Assembly: GCA_001602455.1 (NCBI GenBank)
Contig: CP012157.1
Location: 367,733-431,732, forward strand
Source of the DNA: Betaproteobacteria bacterium UKL13-2
Lineage (GTDB): Bacteria > Pseudomonadota > Gammaproteobacteria > Burkholderiales > Usitatibacteraceae
Length of the DNA stretch: 64,000 nucleotides
Direction: 5' to 3'
Made by a program: the position numbers and the translations under genes. The number at the start of each line of letters is the position of its first letter. The first letter of the stretch is position 1. A model generated the notes under the pieces. The model saw only the letters and a program-made list of their open reading frames with translations, ran no database searches and was not told where the DNA came from. Of this stretch, positions 11,641 through 21,908 are shown one piece after another.

Positions 11641-12750
11641 CTAAATGCGCATTGGCATTACGACATACTTAAAGTCGTCGCTACCGGCTAACGTGAGTAG
11701 TGCGCTAGACATATTGGCTTCGCCAAGTGACAACTGGATCGTTTCAGATGACAGATGGCTTAATGCATCAAGCAAGTAGGCGATGTTGAAGGCAATATCC
11801 ATTGGCTCGCGGTCGTATTCGATACCTAAGCTTTCCTCGGCTTCTTCCTGGTCGTTGTTTGAACAAATAATGGCCAGCGAGTCTTTCGTGAAAACCAAAC
11901 GTACGCCTCGTATTTTGTCGTTCGACAGAATCGATGCTCGCTGCAACGCGGCTTGAAACTCTAAGCGATTTAACTGGATATGATTGGTATAACCGCTTGG
12001 GATGACCTTGGTGTAGTCAGGGAACTTGCCTTCGACAATTTTGGAGACGATTTCGATTCCTGCAAAGTTAAACTTCACCTGATTCTGGTGCATCTTCATA
12101 TGAATCGGGTCGTCGCTTTCGTCGAGCAGTTTAATGAGCTCCAGCACGGTCTTGCGGGGTAAGATCGCCTCTATTTTGGCGATTGATTCGGTTAACTTAT
12201 ACGAGGCCATCGAAAGACGATGCCCATCTGTTGCGACTACTCGCAGCGTTGCGCCATCACAGGAAACCAATACGCCATTCAGGTAGTAGCGAATATCCTG
12301 AACCGCCATTGCGAATTGAACCAAACCCAAGACTCGACGAAAGTCGCGCTGTGGAATCGCGATCTCGGTTGCGTCGTCTTTTGTTTCGGCTATTTTTGGG
12401 AAGTCTTCGGCAGCAAGTGTTTGCACCGAAAACCGGCTCTTGCCTGCCCTGACCGTTAAACGCGACTCTTTTGTCTCAAGCGAGATATCGGCATCTAGCG
12501 GTAATGCGCGAAGGATATCTTGAAATTTCTTTGCGCCAACCGTAAGGCTACCGGGCTTATGCGCGGTGTCAAGTTTGGCCGTCGCTCGAATTTGAACTTC
12601 GAGATCGGTGGCCAAAAAGTGAACGGCGTGGTCTTCAATATCGATGAGCACGTTGGACAAAATGGGGAGGGTATGGCGCCGCTCTACGATGCCAGTAACA
12701 AACTGAAGTGGCCCTAGTAGCGTGCTGTTCTTAGCTTTTATTGTAAACAT
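11641..12750 (-). CDS. dnaN: DNA polymerase III beta sliding clamp
   Basis: Ring-shaped processivity clamp of the replicative polymerase. Length is 369 aa with the three-fold clamp domain layout; the N-terminus (LLGPLQFVTGIVERRHTLPI) and C-terminal YVVMPMRI are diagnostic. It is co-directional with dnaA upstream (221 bp gap containing a DnaA box) and gyrB downstream. Confidence 0.98.
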   Translation of the reverse strand: MFTIKAKNSTLLGPLQFVTGIVERRHTLPILSNVLIDIEDHAVHFLATDLEVQIRATAKLDTAHKPGSLTVGAKKFQDILRALPLDADISLETKESRLTVRAGKSRFSVQTLAAEDFPKIAETKDDATEIAIPQRDFRRVLGLVQFAMAVQDIRYYLNGVLVSCDGATLRVVATDGHRLSMASYKLTESIAKIEAILPRKTVLELIKLLDESDDPIHMKMHQNQVKFNFAGIEIVSKIVEGKFPDYTKVIPSGYTNHIQLNRLEFQAALQRASILSNDKIRGVRLVFTKDSLAIICSNNDQEEAEESLGIEYDREPMDIAFNIAYLLDALSHLSSETIQLSLGEANMSSALLTLAGSDDFKYVVMPMRI

Positions 12751-12914
12751 ATTACAAACCTAGTAGTAGTAATAGGAGGGGAGTCTTATTCGGTAAAACT
12801 TGAAAATCTGCTTTATATTCAACGTGTTGCGCTACTTCAAACGGTGGGGGTGAATCACGTCAAGGCGTTCGACGATTTGTGGATGGTTTTGCTTTAGACG
12901 AACAGGGCTAGTTT

Positions 12915-12923
12915 TTATCCACA
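12915..12923 (+). promoter_or_regulatory. DnaA box in dnaA-dnaN gap
   Basis: TTATCCACA is an exact match to the DnaA-box consensus TTATNCACA. It lies 49 bp beyond the dnaA stop codon in an AT-rich gap upstream of dnaN, suggesting DnaA-dependent control of dnaN or part of the origin. Confidence 0.75.
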
Positions 12924-12971
12924 GGCTATGCCGATTTTGTCTTAGTCTTATACGTTAGTTTTTATGGTGTC

Positions 12972-14315
12972 CTAACCCCTTAGTATCTGCATCAGAAGAG
13001 AGTGGTCCCTCGCTACCATATGGTCGGCTTCGACTAATTCGTTCACTTTTCGGCAAGCGTGCAGCACCGTGGTGTGGTCGCGACCGCCAAAAGCTTCGCC
13101 GATTTCGGGGAGCGACATTGGGGTGAGCTCCTTTGCGAGCGCCATCGCAATCTGGCGAGGCCGCGCAAGTGATCGGACGCGCTTCTTTGAATACATTTCA
13201 GCGACTTTGATCTTGTAATAGTCGGCAACCGTTTTTTGAATGTTGTCGATTGAAATTTGTCGATTCAACACAGCAAGCAAATCCTTTAGCGCTTCCTTGG
13301 CAGAGGTAATTGAAACGGCAATATTGTTGAACCGCGAGTACGCAAGTACACGTTTCAAGCCGCCTTCGAGTTCGCGGACGTTAGAGCGAATATGTTTGGC
13401 GATGAAAAAAGCGACTTCCTCATCAATCGGCGTTCCTTCAGACTCCGCTTTTTTCATCAGAATGGCGACGCGCATCTCAAGCTCAGGCGGCTCTACCGAC
13501 ACGGTTAACCCCCAACCGAAGCGGGAGATGAGTCGGTCTTCAATGCCGGAAATTTCTTTCGGAAAACGGTCTGACGTAATAACGACCTGCTTGCCACCTT
13601 CAATTAGCGCATTGAACGCGTAGAAGAATTCTTCTTGGGTGCGAGACTTGTTGCCAAAAAACTGTATGTCATCGATCAGCAGCAAATCAAGCGTGTGATA
13701 AGAACGCTTGAATGAATCAAACGCTTTATGCTGATATGCGCGAACAACATCGGTCACGAACTGTTCGGCGTGTATGTACTTGATGTTGGCCTTAGGGTTG
13801 CGTTCCAAAAGTTGGTTACCAATTGCTTGGACTAAGTGCGTTTTGCCTAAACCCGTCGCACCATAGACGAATAGCGGGTTGTATGCTTGTCCTGGGTTTA
13901 GGGCGACTTGTTGTGCGGCGGCGCGTGCTAATTGGTTTGCTTTACCACTCACAAACGAAGTGAACGTAAAGTTTGGATTTAATCGGTGCGTTGTCGGCGC
14001 GTTAGGCGCTGGGCGAATCGCATCGGTGGTCTGTAGGCGTTCATCGGCGTCTGGCGGCAAAGAGGCGTTTTCGTCCTCGCCTTCTTCCATTGCTAATTCA
14101 ATCATCACCGAGCGAACGAAAAATTTTTCGGCCGCTAACTCAATTTTGGCGAGATGCCGTTCCTTTACCCACTGTAGTACGAATCGATTCGGCGCAACCA
14201 ACACAAAGCTGTCACCCTCTTGTTCAAACCGGAGAGGTTTGATCCAGGTGCTAAATTGGTGCGGAGAGAGCTCGTGCTGAAAGTCTTCTACACAAGCTTG
14301 CCAAAAAGGATGCAT
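12972..14315 (-). CDS. dnaA: Chromosomal replication initiator DnaA
   Basis: AAA+ ATPase that melts oriC. Domain I begins [20 protein letters not shown], Walker A is GATGLGKTH, Walker [11 protein letters not shown], and domain IV carries the DNA-binding signature [15 protein letters not shown]. The ATG at 14315 is chosen because domain I starts there; an upstream ATG at 14375 would add 20 residues unlike the family. That gives 447 aa, a typical length. It is divergent from rpmH across the probable origin. Confidence 0.97.
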   Translation of the reverse strand: MHPFWQACVEDFQHELSPHQFSTWIKPLRFEQEGDSFVLVAPNRFVLQWVKERHLAKIELAAEKFFVRSVMIELAMEEGEDENASLPPDADERLQTTDAIRPAPNAPTTHRLNPNFTFTSFVSGKANQLARAAAQQVALNPGQAYNPLFVYGATGLGKTHLVQAIGNQLLERNPKANIKYIHAEQFVTDVVRAYQHKAFDSFKRSYHTLDLLLIDDIQFFGNKSRTQEEFFYAFNALIEGGKQVVITSDRFPKEISGIEDRLISRFGWGLTVSVEPPELEMRVAILMKKAESEGTPIDEEVAFFIAKHIRSNVRELEGGLKRVLAYSRFNNIAVSITSAKEALKDLLAVLNRQISIDNIQKTVADYYKIKVAEMYSKKRVRSLARPRQIAMALAKELTPMSLPEIGEAFGGRDHTTVLHACRKVNELVEADHMVARDHSLLMQILRG

Positions 14316-14375
14316 GTTTTTCGTAACGGGACGGGTATGGTAGCGGGTGGCTGGCGACGTTCTAAAATGCGGCAT

Positions 14376-14792
14376 TTCTGGTCTTCGCGCCGAAGTGATT
14401 CATAGCCGTGGCCGAGGTAGGAATCAGGCGTGAATTTTACGCCGAATTGGGGTCGAAGAGCGACTTATCCACAGGCAAAATAACAAAAAAATAAGTTGAT
14501 TTTTCAAAACCGGCTTGCCCTGAATCGACAGGGAAGAAAATGCGGTCGTCACGGGGATGGTCCAAGGAGGCGGGCGGGCGAGATGGTCAAGCGAGATATT
14601 TACGCGAGACCAGACGGCAAGCGCGACTTGACGAAACATCAACAAAAACAAGATAATGCGAGATTCTGCTGGTTCAACGGAAACGGCTTTTGGGAGACGT
14701 GCCCCCTGAAAGCAGGATTGGTCAATTGCAATGACTAACCAAAATGACCGATACCGCATTTCTCTCCAACTTGTAGATTCACGAGCGACATC
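14376..14792. other. Candidate oriC / dnaA-rpmH divergent region
   Basis: A roughly 420-bp gap between divergent dnaA and rpmH, the classical site for the origin or for dnaA and rpmH promoters. It contains one exact DnaA box TTATCCACA at 14465-14473, followed by an AT-rich A/T-run stretch (about 14478-14512) that could be a melting element. Only one perfect box was found here and one in the dnaA-dnaN gap, so which gap is the true origin is unresolved. Confidence 0.55.
14465..14473 (+). promoter_or_regulatory. DnaA box upstream of dnaA
   Basis: Exact TTATCCACA consensus next to an A-rich run. Suggests origin function or autoregulation of dnaA. Confidence 0.75.
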
Positions 14793-14927
14793 ATGAAACG
14801 TACCTATCAACCCTCAGTAGCCCGCCGCAAGAAAACCCACGGTTTTCGTGTTCGCATGCAAACAGCAGGTGGCCGCAAGGTCATCAACGCCCGCCGCGCC
14901 AAAGGCCGCGCGCGTTTGGCTGTCTAA
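14793..14927 (+). CDS. rpmH: Ribosomal protein bL34
   Basis: 44-aa basic protein beginning [18 protein letters not shown] and ending AKGRARLAV, the canonical bL34 of the 50S subunit. It is the first gene of the conserved rpmH-rnpA-yidD-yidC cluster; rnpA starts 32 bases after its stop. Confidence 0.97.
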   Translation: MKRTYQPSVARRKKTHGFRVRMQTAGGRKVINARRAKGRARLAV

Positions 14928-14959
14928 ATCTCATCCACACCAAGGGATACCCCCGCGAA

Positions 14960-15340
14960 ATGCGCCTTGCCTCGTCCGAGGTGAAGCGTCTGCTCGGCCG
15001 TGGCCAACGTGCAAACGAGTCGAGTGGCGGCATCACCTTATCCGTTAGAGCGTTATCGAGCGAGCGTCGCCGCGAGCACCATTCGCAAGCGGGGCTTGCG
15101 CTGGCGGTCCCCAAGCAGCATCTGAAGCGTTCGGTCGATCGGAATCGTGCGAAGCGGGTCTTGCGGGAGGCGTTTCGGCAACATGAGATCCGCGCGCAGC
15201 CCGTTGATGTTTTGCTTACCCTAAGCGCCTTCCCCAAAACACTTATGCCAGCGGGTCGCTCACGCGCCGCGTCGGCTCATCTTCGTGCCGCAGCCGAGGC
15301 GTTGTTTCGCAAAGTCATCGCCCGCCAGGGGCGTCAGTAA
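14960..15340 (+). CDS. rnpA: Ribonuclease P protein component
   Basis: Basic protein subunit that, with the RNase P RNA, matures tRNA 5' ends. The signature KRSVDRNRAKRVLREAFR is present near residues 54-71. 126 aa with an Ala/Arg-rich tail. Its stop overlaps the yidD start by one base (TAATG), indicating translational coupling. Confidence 0.95.
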   Translation: MRLASSEVKRLLGRGQRANESSGGITLSVRALSSERRREHHSQAGLALAVPKQHLKRSVDRNRAKRVLREAFRQHEIRAQPVDVLLTLSAFPKTLMPAGRSRAASAHLRAAAEALFRKVIARQGRQ

Positions 15341-15558
15341 TGTCACCGCTTGCACACGCCTTATTATGGTTAGTGCGCGCTTACCAATACTTGTTGAGCC
15401 CGTATTTCGGCACGCAATGTCGCTTTGCGCCGACCTGTTCCCACTATGCGGTTGAAGCGCTTAAGAAGCATGGCGCGGTCAAAGGCAGTTATCTTACGAT
15501 GCGTCGCTTGCTACGCTGCCATCCTTGGCATGCTGGCGGCTACGATCCAGTCCCCTAA
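15340..15558 (+). CDS. yidD: Membrane insertion efficiency factor YidD
   Basis: Small 72-aa membrane-associated protein that assists YidC-dependent insertion. Family motifs YQYLLSPYFGTQCRFAPTCS and HPWHAGGYDPVP are both present, with conserved cysteines. One-base overlap with rnpA and 22 bases before yidC. Confidence 0.95.
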   Translation: MSPLAHALLWLVRAYQYLLSPYFGTQCRFAPTCSHYAVEALKKHGAVKGSYLTMRRLLRCHPWHAGGYDPVP

Positions 15559-15580
15559 CTTTTTTATCGATACCCCCAAT

Positions 15581-17311
15581 ATGGACACCCAACGCATCAT
15601 TGCGCTGATCATTTTTTCTTTCTCCGGGCTTCTCTTGTGGGAGGCATGGCAAAAGCAGCGTAACCCGCCCGTGCCGCCAAGCACCCCGACCGCCGTGGCA
15701 GCGGCGCAAACGGGCAATACAAACCCAGCGATGGCGACATCACCCGCGGCTTCAAGTACGGTGCCGGCGTCAACGATACCGACCGCGACGACGGCTGCCC
15801 CGGTGTCGGTCGCAGCACCCGCTGCCGTGCCGACCACATCAACCAAAACGGTTTCCGTTCGCACCGACACGCTCGCCCTCGAGCTCGATAGCACAAGCGG
15901 TGACATTCGAAATGTGGTGCTCCTCAAGCACACGGCGCGTGGCGACGTGACCCAACCGTTTGCGCTGATGCAAGAAAAAGTGGGTCATTACTTTATTGCC
16001 CAGACAGGCCTGTTGGGCGAGGGTATGCCAAACCATACAAGTAAGTGGGTGCCCACGGGCGAGCGTTTTGACCTCGGTGGTAACGACAAGATCGAAGTGG
16101 CGTTCACTAATAACGATACCCCGGGCATTGATGTGACCAAGGTCTTTACATTCAAGCGTGGCAGTTATGTGGTCGATGTTCGCTACGATATCAAGTACGG
16201 TGGCGCAAGCCCAATTGCGCCTAAGGCGTATTTCCAGTTCGTGCGCGACGCCAATCCGCCCGAAGGCGAGAGCTCTGGTAGCAATCCGTTTACGGGTATC
16301 GCGACATTTACTGGGCCGGCTGTCTATACCGAGCTTAAGAAATTCCAAAAGGTCAGTTTTGCCGATATTGAAAAGAACAAAGCCGAATATGTCAGCGCAG
16401 CGAGTGATGGCTGGGTTGCGATGGTGCAGCATTATTTTGTTTCCGCATGGCTGCCCCAGGGCGGTGGCGCGCGCGAATACTTTGTTAACCGAGTCCCGAA
16501 TAGCCCGCTGTTCACCGCAGGTGTAAAGCAGCCGATAGTCGCGGGGGGCGCCATCCTACCAAATACGACAGCCAGCTTGAGCATGCCGTTGTACGTTGGG
16601 CCACAGTTGCAGGAAAGCCTTAAGGCGCTGGCACCAGGTCTCGACCTGGTGGTTGACTACGGTTGGCTAAAAACCTTGGCCTACCCTATGTTTGTTGTGC
16701 TTTCCTTCTTGAACAGCATGATCGGCAATTGGGGATGGACGATCATTGTCTTTACCATCTTGCTGAAACTGGTATTTTTTCCGCTGAACCAAAAGGCGGG
16801 TAAGTCCATGGCGCATATGAAGAGCCTGATGCCGAAGATGGAGGCGCTAAAGGCGCGACATGGCGACGACAAGATGAAGCTCAATCAGGCCATGATGGAG
16901 TTGTACAAGACGGAGAAGGTCAATCCGCTCGGAGGCTGTTTGCCGATCATCATCCAGATACCGTTCTTTATCGCGTTGTACTGGGTTCTGCTTGGAGCGG
17001 TCGAGTTACGCAACACGCCGTGGATGGGATGGATTACCGATCTCTCGACCCCAGACCCATACTACGTGCTGCCTGTGTTGATGGGCGCATCGATGTTTAT
17101 TCAGACTAAACTCAACCCGCAGCCAGCCGACCCGATTCAGGCGAAGGTCATGCTGGTATTGCCGATCGTGTTTTCCATCATGTTCTTCTTCTTCCCGGCG
17201 GGCTTGGTGCTTTACTGGACGATGCAGAATATTTTGGGCATCGCCCAGCAGTGGTATATCAACAAGACGTTTAGCGCCACACCAGCAAAGGCGACCGCGG
17301 GCAAGCGTTAA
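15581..17311 (+). CDS. yidC: Membrane protein insertase YidC
   Basis: Inner-membrane insertase/chaperone, with or without SecYEG. The start at MDTQRIIALIIFSFSGLLLW is chosen because it begins the N-terminal membrane anchor; upstream in-frame codons overlap yidD. An Ala/Thr/Pro-rich linker (about 25-90) precedes the large periplasmic domain, then the conserved five-helix core with FFPLNQKAGKSMAHMKSLMP and NPLGGCLPIIIQIPFFIALY. 576 aa, normal for Gram-negative YidC. A strong terminator follows. Confidence 0.97.
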   Translation: MDTQRIIALIIFSFSGLLLWEAWQKQRNPPVPPSTPTAVAAAQTGNTNPAMATSPAASSTVPASTIPTATTAAPVSVAAPAAVPTTSTKTVSVRTDTLALELDSTSGDIRNVVLLKHTARGDVTQPFALMQEKVGHYFIAQTGLLGEGMPNHTSKWVPTGERFDLGGNDKIEVAFTNNDTPGIDVTKVFTFKRGSYVVDVRYDIKYGGASPIAPKAYFQFVRDANPPEGESSGSNPFTGIATFTGPAVYTELKKFQKVSFADIEKNKAEYVSAASDGWVAMVQHYFVSAWLPQGGGAREYFVNRVPNSPLFTAGVKQPIVAGGAILPNTTASLSMPLYVGPQLQESLKALAPGLDLVVDYGWLKTLAYPMFVVLSFLNSMIGNWGWTIIVFTILLKLVFFPLNQKAGKSMAHMKSLMPKMEALKARHGDDKMKLNQAMMELYKTEKVNPLGGCLPIIIQIPFFIALYWVLLGAVELRNTPWMGWITDLSTPDPYYVLPVLMGASMFIQTKLNPQPADPIQAKVMLVLPIVFSIMFFFFPAGLVLYWTMQNILGIAQQWYINKTFSATPAKATAGKR

Positions 17312-17327
17312 GCGCCCGCCAACAATC

Positions 17328-17357
17328 AAAAAGCCGCCTTGTTTAGGCGGCTTTTTT
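17328..17357 (+). terminator. Rho-independent terminator after yidC
   Basis: AAAAAGCCGCC pairs with GGCGGCTTTTT around a TTGTTTA-type loop and runs directly into a T-tract. It closes the rpmH-to-yidC operon before the parS site and mnmE. Confidence 0.92.
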
Positions 17358-17364
17358 GTTGAGT

Positions 17365-17380
17365 TGTTTCACGTGAAACG
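17365..17380. promoter_or_regulatory. parS centromere site 1
   Basis: TGTTTCACGTGAAACG matches the ParB-binding parS palindrome TGTTTCACGTGAAACA at 15 of 16 positions. It sits between yidC and mnmE, about 6 kb from parB, where chromosomal parS sites usually cluster. Confidence 0.9.
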
Positions 17381-17405
17381 CACCGATCGTCCATAATTAA
17401 CGGCT

Positions 17406-18749
17406 ATGCACAGCCGGACGCAACCAAAGCCAGACACCATCGCCGCAATCGCAACCCCGGTTGGGCGTGGTGGTGTGGGCGTTATTCGCATCTCTGGAAG
17501 CAATCTCACGGCGTTGGGCAAGCAACTTACCGGACGCGCTCTGCTGCCGCGGGTCGCCGCGCTGGCGACTGTGCGGGATGGGGGCGGCGATGCGCTGGAT
17601 AAGGTGGTTGCGCTCTATTTCCAAGCGCCCGCCTCCTACACAGGTGAGGATGTGATTGAGTTGCAGGGTCATGGCGGGCCAGCGGTAATGCAGGCGTTGC
17701 TCGCGCGATGTCTGGCCTTGGGGTGCCGCTTGGCGCGGGCGGGCGAGTTCACCGAGCGGGCGTTTTTGAATGACAAACTCGACCTGGTCGAGGCGGAAGC
17801 CGTTGCCGATATGATTGACGCCGCGTCGGTTGAGGCGGTCAGGTCTGCCGCCCGTTCGCTAACGGGAGGGTTCTCGGCCCGAGTCCATGCGCTGGTGGCG
17901 CGGCTGACTGATTTACGGATGCATGTTGAGGCTTGTATCGACTTTCCCGAAGAGGAGATTGACCCGGCGGATCGCCGCGCACAACAAACCAAACTCCAGC
18001 AAATACGGGCAGATTGGGACGCTTTAGCCCGGGAGGCCAAGCAAGGCGCGGTGTTGCGTGAGGGGTTAACAGTTGCCCTGATTGGCCGCCCCAACGTCGG
18101 CAAATCCAGTTTGTTGAACTGTCTCGCCGGTGACGACATCGCCATCGTGACGCCGATTGCTGGTACAACACGCGACCAGGTGTGCGCAACCATACATATC
18201 GAGGGAGTACCCATCCACCTGATTGACACCGCCGGACTGCGCGAGACGGACGATGAAGTTGAGAAGATCGGTATTGCCCGCACTTGGCAAGCCGTCGAGC
18301 GGGCGGGTGCCGCTTTGCTGATTTCTGAGGCGGGCGAAACATTGCCTGCGGACGAGGCCGCGATTGCCGCAGCGTTGCCGCCTACGCTGCCACGGCTTTG
18401 TGTCTACAACAAAATTGATTTATATGCCCGCCCGCCCAGTCAGACGGGTGAGTTCGCCTATGTATCGGCGCGGACCGGGGCGGGGGTTGACGCGCTGCGC
18501 GATTGGCTGCTCGCGACGGCGGGGTGGCAGCCAACAGGCGAGGGGGTGTTTATGGCGCGAGCACGGCACCTGTCTGCGCTCTCTCTTGCGGGGGAGCGCC
18601 TACGTGCCGCTGGCGGGCTGGTCGAACAATATGATTTGTTTGCCGAGGAGCTGCGTTTGGCACAACAGGCGCTGGCATCGATTACCGGCGCGTTTACCGC
18701 CGACGATTTGCTGGGTGAAATCTTTGGTAAATTTTGTATTGGCAAATAA
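17406..18749 (+). CDS. mnmE: tRNA uridine-5-carboxymethylaminomethyl GTPase
   Basis: With MnmG, modifies the wobble uridine (cmnm5U34) of several tRNAs. The N-terminal formyl-THF-binding domain starts DTIAAIATPVGRGGVGVIRI; the G domain has GRPNVGKSS, DTAG and NKID; the C-terminus ends in the catalytic FCIGK motif. 447 aa, full length. It is flanked by two parS-like sites, and its TAA is followed at once by a family B repeat end. Confidence 0.97.
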   Translation: MHSRTQPKPDTIAAIATPVGRGGVGVIRISGSNLTALGKQLTGRALLPRVAALATVRDGGGDALDKVVALYFQAPASYTGEDVIELQGHGGPAVMQALLARCLALGCRLARAGEFTERAFLNDKLDLVEAEAVADMIDAASVEAVRSAARSLTGGFSARVHALVARLTDLRMHVEACIDFPEEEIDPADRRAQQTKLQQIRADWDALAREAKQGAVLREGLTVALIGRPNVGKSSLLNCLAGDDIAIVTPIAGTTRDQVCATIHIEGVPIHLIDTAGLRETDDEVEKIGIARTWQAVERAGAALLISEAGETLPADEAAIAAALPPTLPRLCVYNKIDLYARPPSQTGEFAYVSARTGAGVDALRDWLLATAGWQPTGEGVFMARARHLSALSLAGERLRAAGGLVEQYDLFAEELRLAQQALASITGAFTADDLLGEIFGKFCIGK

Positions 18750-18780
18750 GGGGAACTTCTCGAAACCGTCGCGGGCGGGT
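18750..18780 (+). repeat. Solo family B repeat end at mnmE stop
   Basis: GGGGAACTTCTCGAAACCGT followed by CGCGGGCGGG is the terminal inverted repeat of the family B MITE. It begins one base after the mnmE TAA. No opposite end or interior follows, so this is a truncated copy, perhaps cut by a deletion that also brought in the adjacent parS-like site. Confidence 0.8.
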
Positions 18781-18797
18781 CGTCGTCTGGGCGTATA

Positions 18798-18813
18798 TGT
18801 TTCACGTGGAACC
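18798..18813. promoter_or_regulatory. parS-like site 2
   Basis: TGTTTCACGTGGAACC matches the parS consensus at 14 of 16 positions. It lies between mnmE and mnmG, 1.4 kb from site 1. Probably a weaker ParB-binding site. Confidence 0.72.
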
Positions 18814-19011
18814 TGCGGTGATCCATGTTTGCCTCGCGTTATCACCGGAACCCTTGCGCGACCGCCATTCCTCATGGCCTTTTTTGTCGTGCTGCCGTAA
18901 ACTTGCGGGCACGCCAGAACATTTCACGGGTTGCCCGCGCTCAAACGTGGCCCCGTGCGGTATTCGGGCCAGCATTTATTCACCTTCGAGCGTAAAAAAT
19001 CCCGAAAAATC

Positions 19012-20952
19012 ATGGAGTTCCCGACTAAATTTGATGTGATAGTGATCGGCGGTGGACACGCCGGTACCGAAGCCGCGCTCGCGGCAGCGCGTGCCGGGGC
19101 GAAGACATGTTTGCTCACGCATGCAATCGAGACGCTCGGGCAGATGTCGTGTAATCCGTCCGTTGGCGGGATTGGCAAGGGACATCTGGTGAAAGAGGTT
19201 GATGCTCTCGGTGGTGTGATGGCCATCGCCACCGACGAAGCGGGCATCCAATTCCGCACGTTGAACGCGAGCAAGGGGCCGGCGGTGCGTGCCACGCGTG
19301 CCCAAGCGGACCGCGTGCTTTATCGAGCCGCAATCCGCAAGCGCCTCGAAAACCAGCCAAACCTCTGGTTGTTTCAGCAGGCGGTCGATGATCTGATCTT
19401 AGATGAGTGTGGGGGAACCCCACGGGTGGCGGGCGCAATTACGCAAGCCGGTATTCACTTTCGGGCGAAAACGGTTGTGCTAACCGCAGGCACCTTCTTG
19501 GCGGGAAAAATCCACGTCGGACTACAAAACTATTCTGCGGGTCGAGCAGGCGACCCGCCGTCGATCACGCTGGCCGCGCGCCTACGTGATTTGAATTTGC
19601 CGGTCGGTCGCCTTAAAACCGGCACACCACCGCGTATCGATGGTCGCACCATCGATTTCTCCAAGATGGCCGAACAGGCGGGCGACAAACCGACGCCGGT
19701 GTTTTCGTACATGGGTTCGCGCGATCTCCATCCGCGCCAGGTGTCGTGTTGGATCACTCACACCAACCAAGCCACCCACGACGCTATTCGTGCCGGGCTT
19801 GATCGTTCACCGATGTTCACTGGTGTGATTGAAGGTGTGGGGCCGCGATATTGTCCGTCGATCGAAGACAAGATTCATCGCTTTGCCGACAAATCGAGCC
19901 ACCAGATTTTTCTTGAGCCGGAGGGGCTTACGACCAATGAGTTCTATCCAAACGGCATCTCAACCTCGCTGCCCTTTGATGTGCAAATCAAGCTCGTGCA
20001 ATCGATTGTAGGGCTCGAACAAGCGCACATTTTGCGCCCCGGTTACGCCATCGAATACGACTACTTTGACCCACGCGCACTCAAAGCCACGCTCGAAACC
20101 AAAGCAATCGCGGGTTTGTTCTTTGCCGGGCAAATCAACGGCACCACGGGTTACGAAGAAGCGGCCGCACAAGGGTTGTTGGCGGGGGTGAACGCGGCGT
20201 TGCAGGCACAAGATAAAGACGGCTGGTGCCCACGTCGCGACGAAGCTTATGTCGGTGTGTTGGTCGATGACCTCATCACCCGTGGCGTGTCGGAGCCGTA
20301 CCGGATGTTCACCAGCCGCGCCGAGTATCGCTTGCAGTTGCGCGAAGACAACGCCGATGCGCGTCTGACCGAAATCGGTCGCCAATTAGGATTGGTGGAT
20401 GATATTCGTTGGGCCGCATTTGAGGCCAAGCGTGAGGCAGTCGCACGCGAATCCGAGCGCCTCAAATCGACTTGGGTGCAACCGGGCCGAGTGAGTATTG
20501 ACGCAATGACGGCTGCCATCGGACAGGATATCGAGCGCGACTATTCACTGTTCGATTTATTGCGCCGACCCAATGTCAGTTATGACGCGCTTGTGGCGTT
20601 GCCGTTGGGCCTGGAAGGTGTCGGTGAGCGTGGTGTGACCGATCCTGCCGTGGCCGAGCAAGTGGAGATCGCGGCCAAGTACCAAGGCTACATCGACCGA
20701 CAAAACGACGAGGTGGAAAAAAATCGTGCGCAAGAGTCGTTACGCTTGCCGGCGGAAATCGACTACACCAACGTCCGTGGACTGTCGAAAGAAGTACAGC
20801 TCAAACTCAATCAACACAAACCCGAAACTGTTGGCCAAGCGGCACGCATTCAAGGCATGACGCCAGCAGCGATTTCGTTGTTGCTGGTGTATCTGAAGCG
20901 CGGATTTAGCGGCGGTGAGATGACCGCTGCCGTTGATGAGCAAGTCGCGTGA
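19012..20952 (+). CDS. mnmG: tRNA uridine-5-carboxymethylaminomethyl FAD enzyme
   Basis: FAD-dependent partner of MnmE (GidA). The dinucleotide-binding motif [19 protein letters not shown] begins at about residue 10, and [20 protein letters not shown] and [13 protein letters not shown] are family hallmarks. The ATG at 19012 is preferred over an upstream in-frame ATG at 18931 because the Rossmann fold begins there. 646 aa. Its stop overlaps the rsmG start as GTGA. Confidence 0.97.
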   Translation: MEFPTKFDVIVIGGGHAGTEAALAAARAGAKTCLLTHAIETLGQMSCNPSVGGIGKGHLVKEVDALGGVMAIATDEAGIQFRTLNASKGPAVRATRAQADRVLYRAAIRKRLENQPNLWLFQQAVDDLILDECGGTPRVAGAITQAGIHFRAKTVVLTAGTFLAGKIHVGLQNYSAGRAGDPPSITLAARLRDLNLPVGRLKTGTPPRIDGRTIDFSKMAEQAGDKPTPVFSYMGSRDLHPRQVSCWITHTNQATHDAIRAGLDRSPMFTGVIEGVGPRYCPSIEDKIHRFADKSSHQIFLEPEGLTTNEFYPNGISTSLPFDVQIKLVQSIVGLEQAHILRPGYAIEYDYFDPRALKATLETKAIAGLFFAGQINGTTGYEEAAAQGLLAGVNAALQAQDKDGWCPRRDEAYVGVLVDDLITRGVSEPYRMFTSRAEYRLQLREDNADARLTEIGRQLGLVDDIRWAAFEAKREAVARESERLKSTWVQPGRVSIDAMTAAIGQDIERDYSLFDLLRRPNVSYDALVALPLGLEGVGERGVTDPAVAEQVEIAAKYQGYIDRQNDEVEKNRAQESLRLPAEIDYTNVRGLSKEVQLKLNQHKPETVGQAARIQGMTPAAISLLLVYLKRGFSGGEMTAAVDEQVA

Positions 20953-21662
20953 CTGCGCGCCTGATGTCAACAACACCAGCGCCATCTGCCGCAGTGCCAT
21001 CTGCCCCACTTGCACAATTGTTGGCCGAGGGTATTGATCAGCTTGGACTGACGCTGGACGCAGCGCAACAAGACAAATTGCTCGCTTATGTCGCGTTGCT
21101 CGCGAAGTGGAATAAGGTTTACAACCTGACCGCCGTGCGTGAGCCTGAACGTATGATTGGCTTACACATTCTTGACAGTCTCTCTTTGGTGCCGCATTTG
21201 CACGAAGCAAAATCAATGTTGGATGTCGGCTCTGGTGGCGGCCTTCCGGGCATTTGTGTCGCAATCGCCTTGCCGATATTGGAGGTTGTGATGTTGGATT
21301 CGTTGCAGAAAAAAACCACCTTCGTGCGACAGGCCATCGGGGAGCTGGGGTTAACCAATGCGAGCGTGCAGTGTGAACGTGTTGAACATTTCCAGCCAAC
21401 GCGAAAGTTTGATGTTGTTACCTCCCGCGCATTTGCCGAACTTGCCGATTTTGTCAGCGGCGCGTCACGCCTCGTCGTATCTGGCGGCCGAATGCTGGCG
21501 ATGAAAGGCGTTTATCCCCACGACGAAATTGCACGCATACCGCGTGGTATGCAGGTGGTGGAAGTGGTGACACTGGATGTTCCGCAAATCGAGGGGCAGC
21601 GACATCTGGTCATTCTTGAGAAGATTGATGCCGGTTTTGATGATAATATGCATCAACATTGA
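20949..21662 (+). CDS. rsmG: 16S rRNA (guanine-527-N7) methyltransferase
   Basis: SAM-dependent methyltransferase (GidB) acting on 16S rRNA G527. The SAM-binding motif [17 protein letters not shown] and the VTSRAF motif are clear. A GTG start gives a GTGA overlap with the mnmG stop, implying coupling; the ATG at 20964 is an alternative. 237 aa with a slightly longer N-terminus than usual. It normally directly precedes parA; here a TA module intervenes. Confidence 0.95.
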   Translation: MTARLMSTTPAPSAAVPSAPLAQLLAEGIDQLGLTLDAAQQDKLLAYVALLAKWNKVYNLTAVREPERMIGLHILDSLSLVPHLHEAKSMLDVGSGGGLPGICVAIALPILEVVMLDSLQKKTTFVRQAIGELGLTNASVQCERVEHFQPTRKFDVVTSRAFAELADFVSGASRLVVSGGRMLAMKGVYPHDEIARIPRGMQVVEVVTLDVPQIEGQRHLVILEKIDAGFDDNMHQH

Positions 21663-21689
21663 AGCGGAATCCCTTATTCAAGGATAAAC

Positions 21690-21884
21690 ATGAGAACCAC
21701 CGTGACCATCGAGGACGAGTTGTACGAAAAGGCGCTTGCGGTTGCTGATCCCGGTATGGATCGCGCCGATTTGTTTCGAGAGGCCATTCAGACATTTGTG
21801 CGGGTGCAGGCGGCGAAACGATTGGCATTGCTAGGCGGTGCTGCGCCGACGATGCAAGACGTCCCTCGCGAACGCTCGGCCTAG
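21690..21884 (+). CDS. VapB-type antitoxin (DUF2191-like)
   Basis: 64-aa protein with the ribbon-helix-helix N-terminus MRTTVTIEDELYEKAL typical of the VapB/DUF2191 antitoxin group, expected to bind its own promoter and neutralise the adjacent PIN toxin. The toxin gene starts 25 bases downstream. Located between rsmG and parA, 28 bases after the rsmG stop. Confidence 0.85.
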   Translation: MRTTVTIEDELYEKALAVADPGMDRADLFREAIQTFVRVQAAKRLALLGGAAPTMQDVPRERSA

Positions 21885-21908
21885 TTGATTTTTTAGAGAT
21901 AACGTATT

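Noticed and set aside
15839-16432. 197-codon antisense ORF in yidC
   Set aside because: Opposite the conserved periplasmic domain; no motif.
18364-18900. 178-codon ORF at the mnmE 3' end
   Set aside because: Out-of-frame reading of mnmE continuing through a repeat end.
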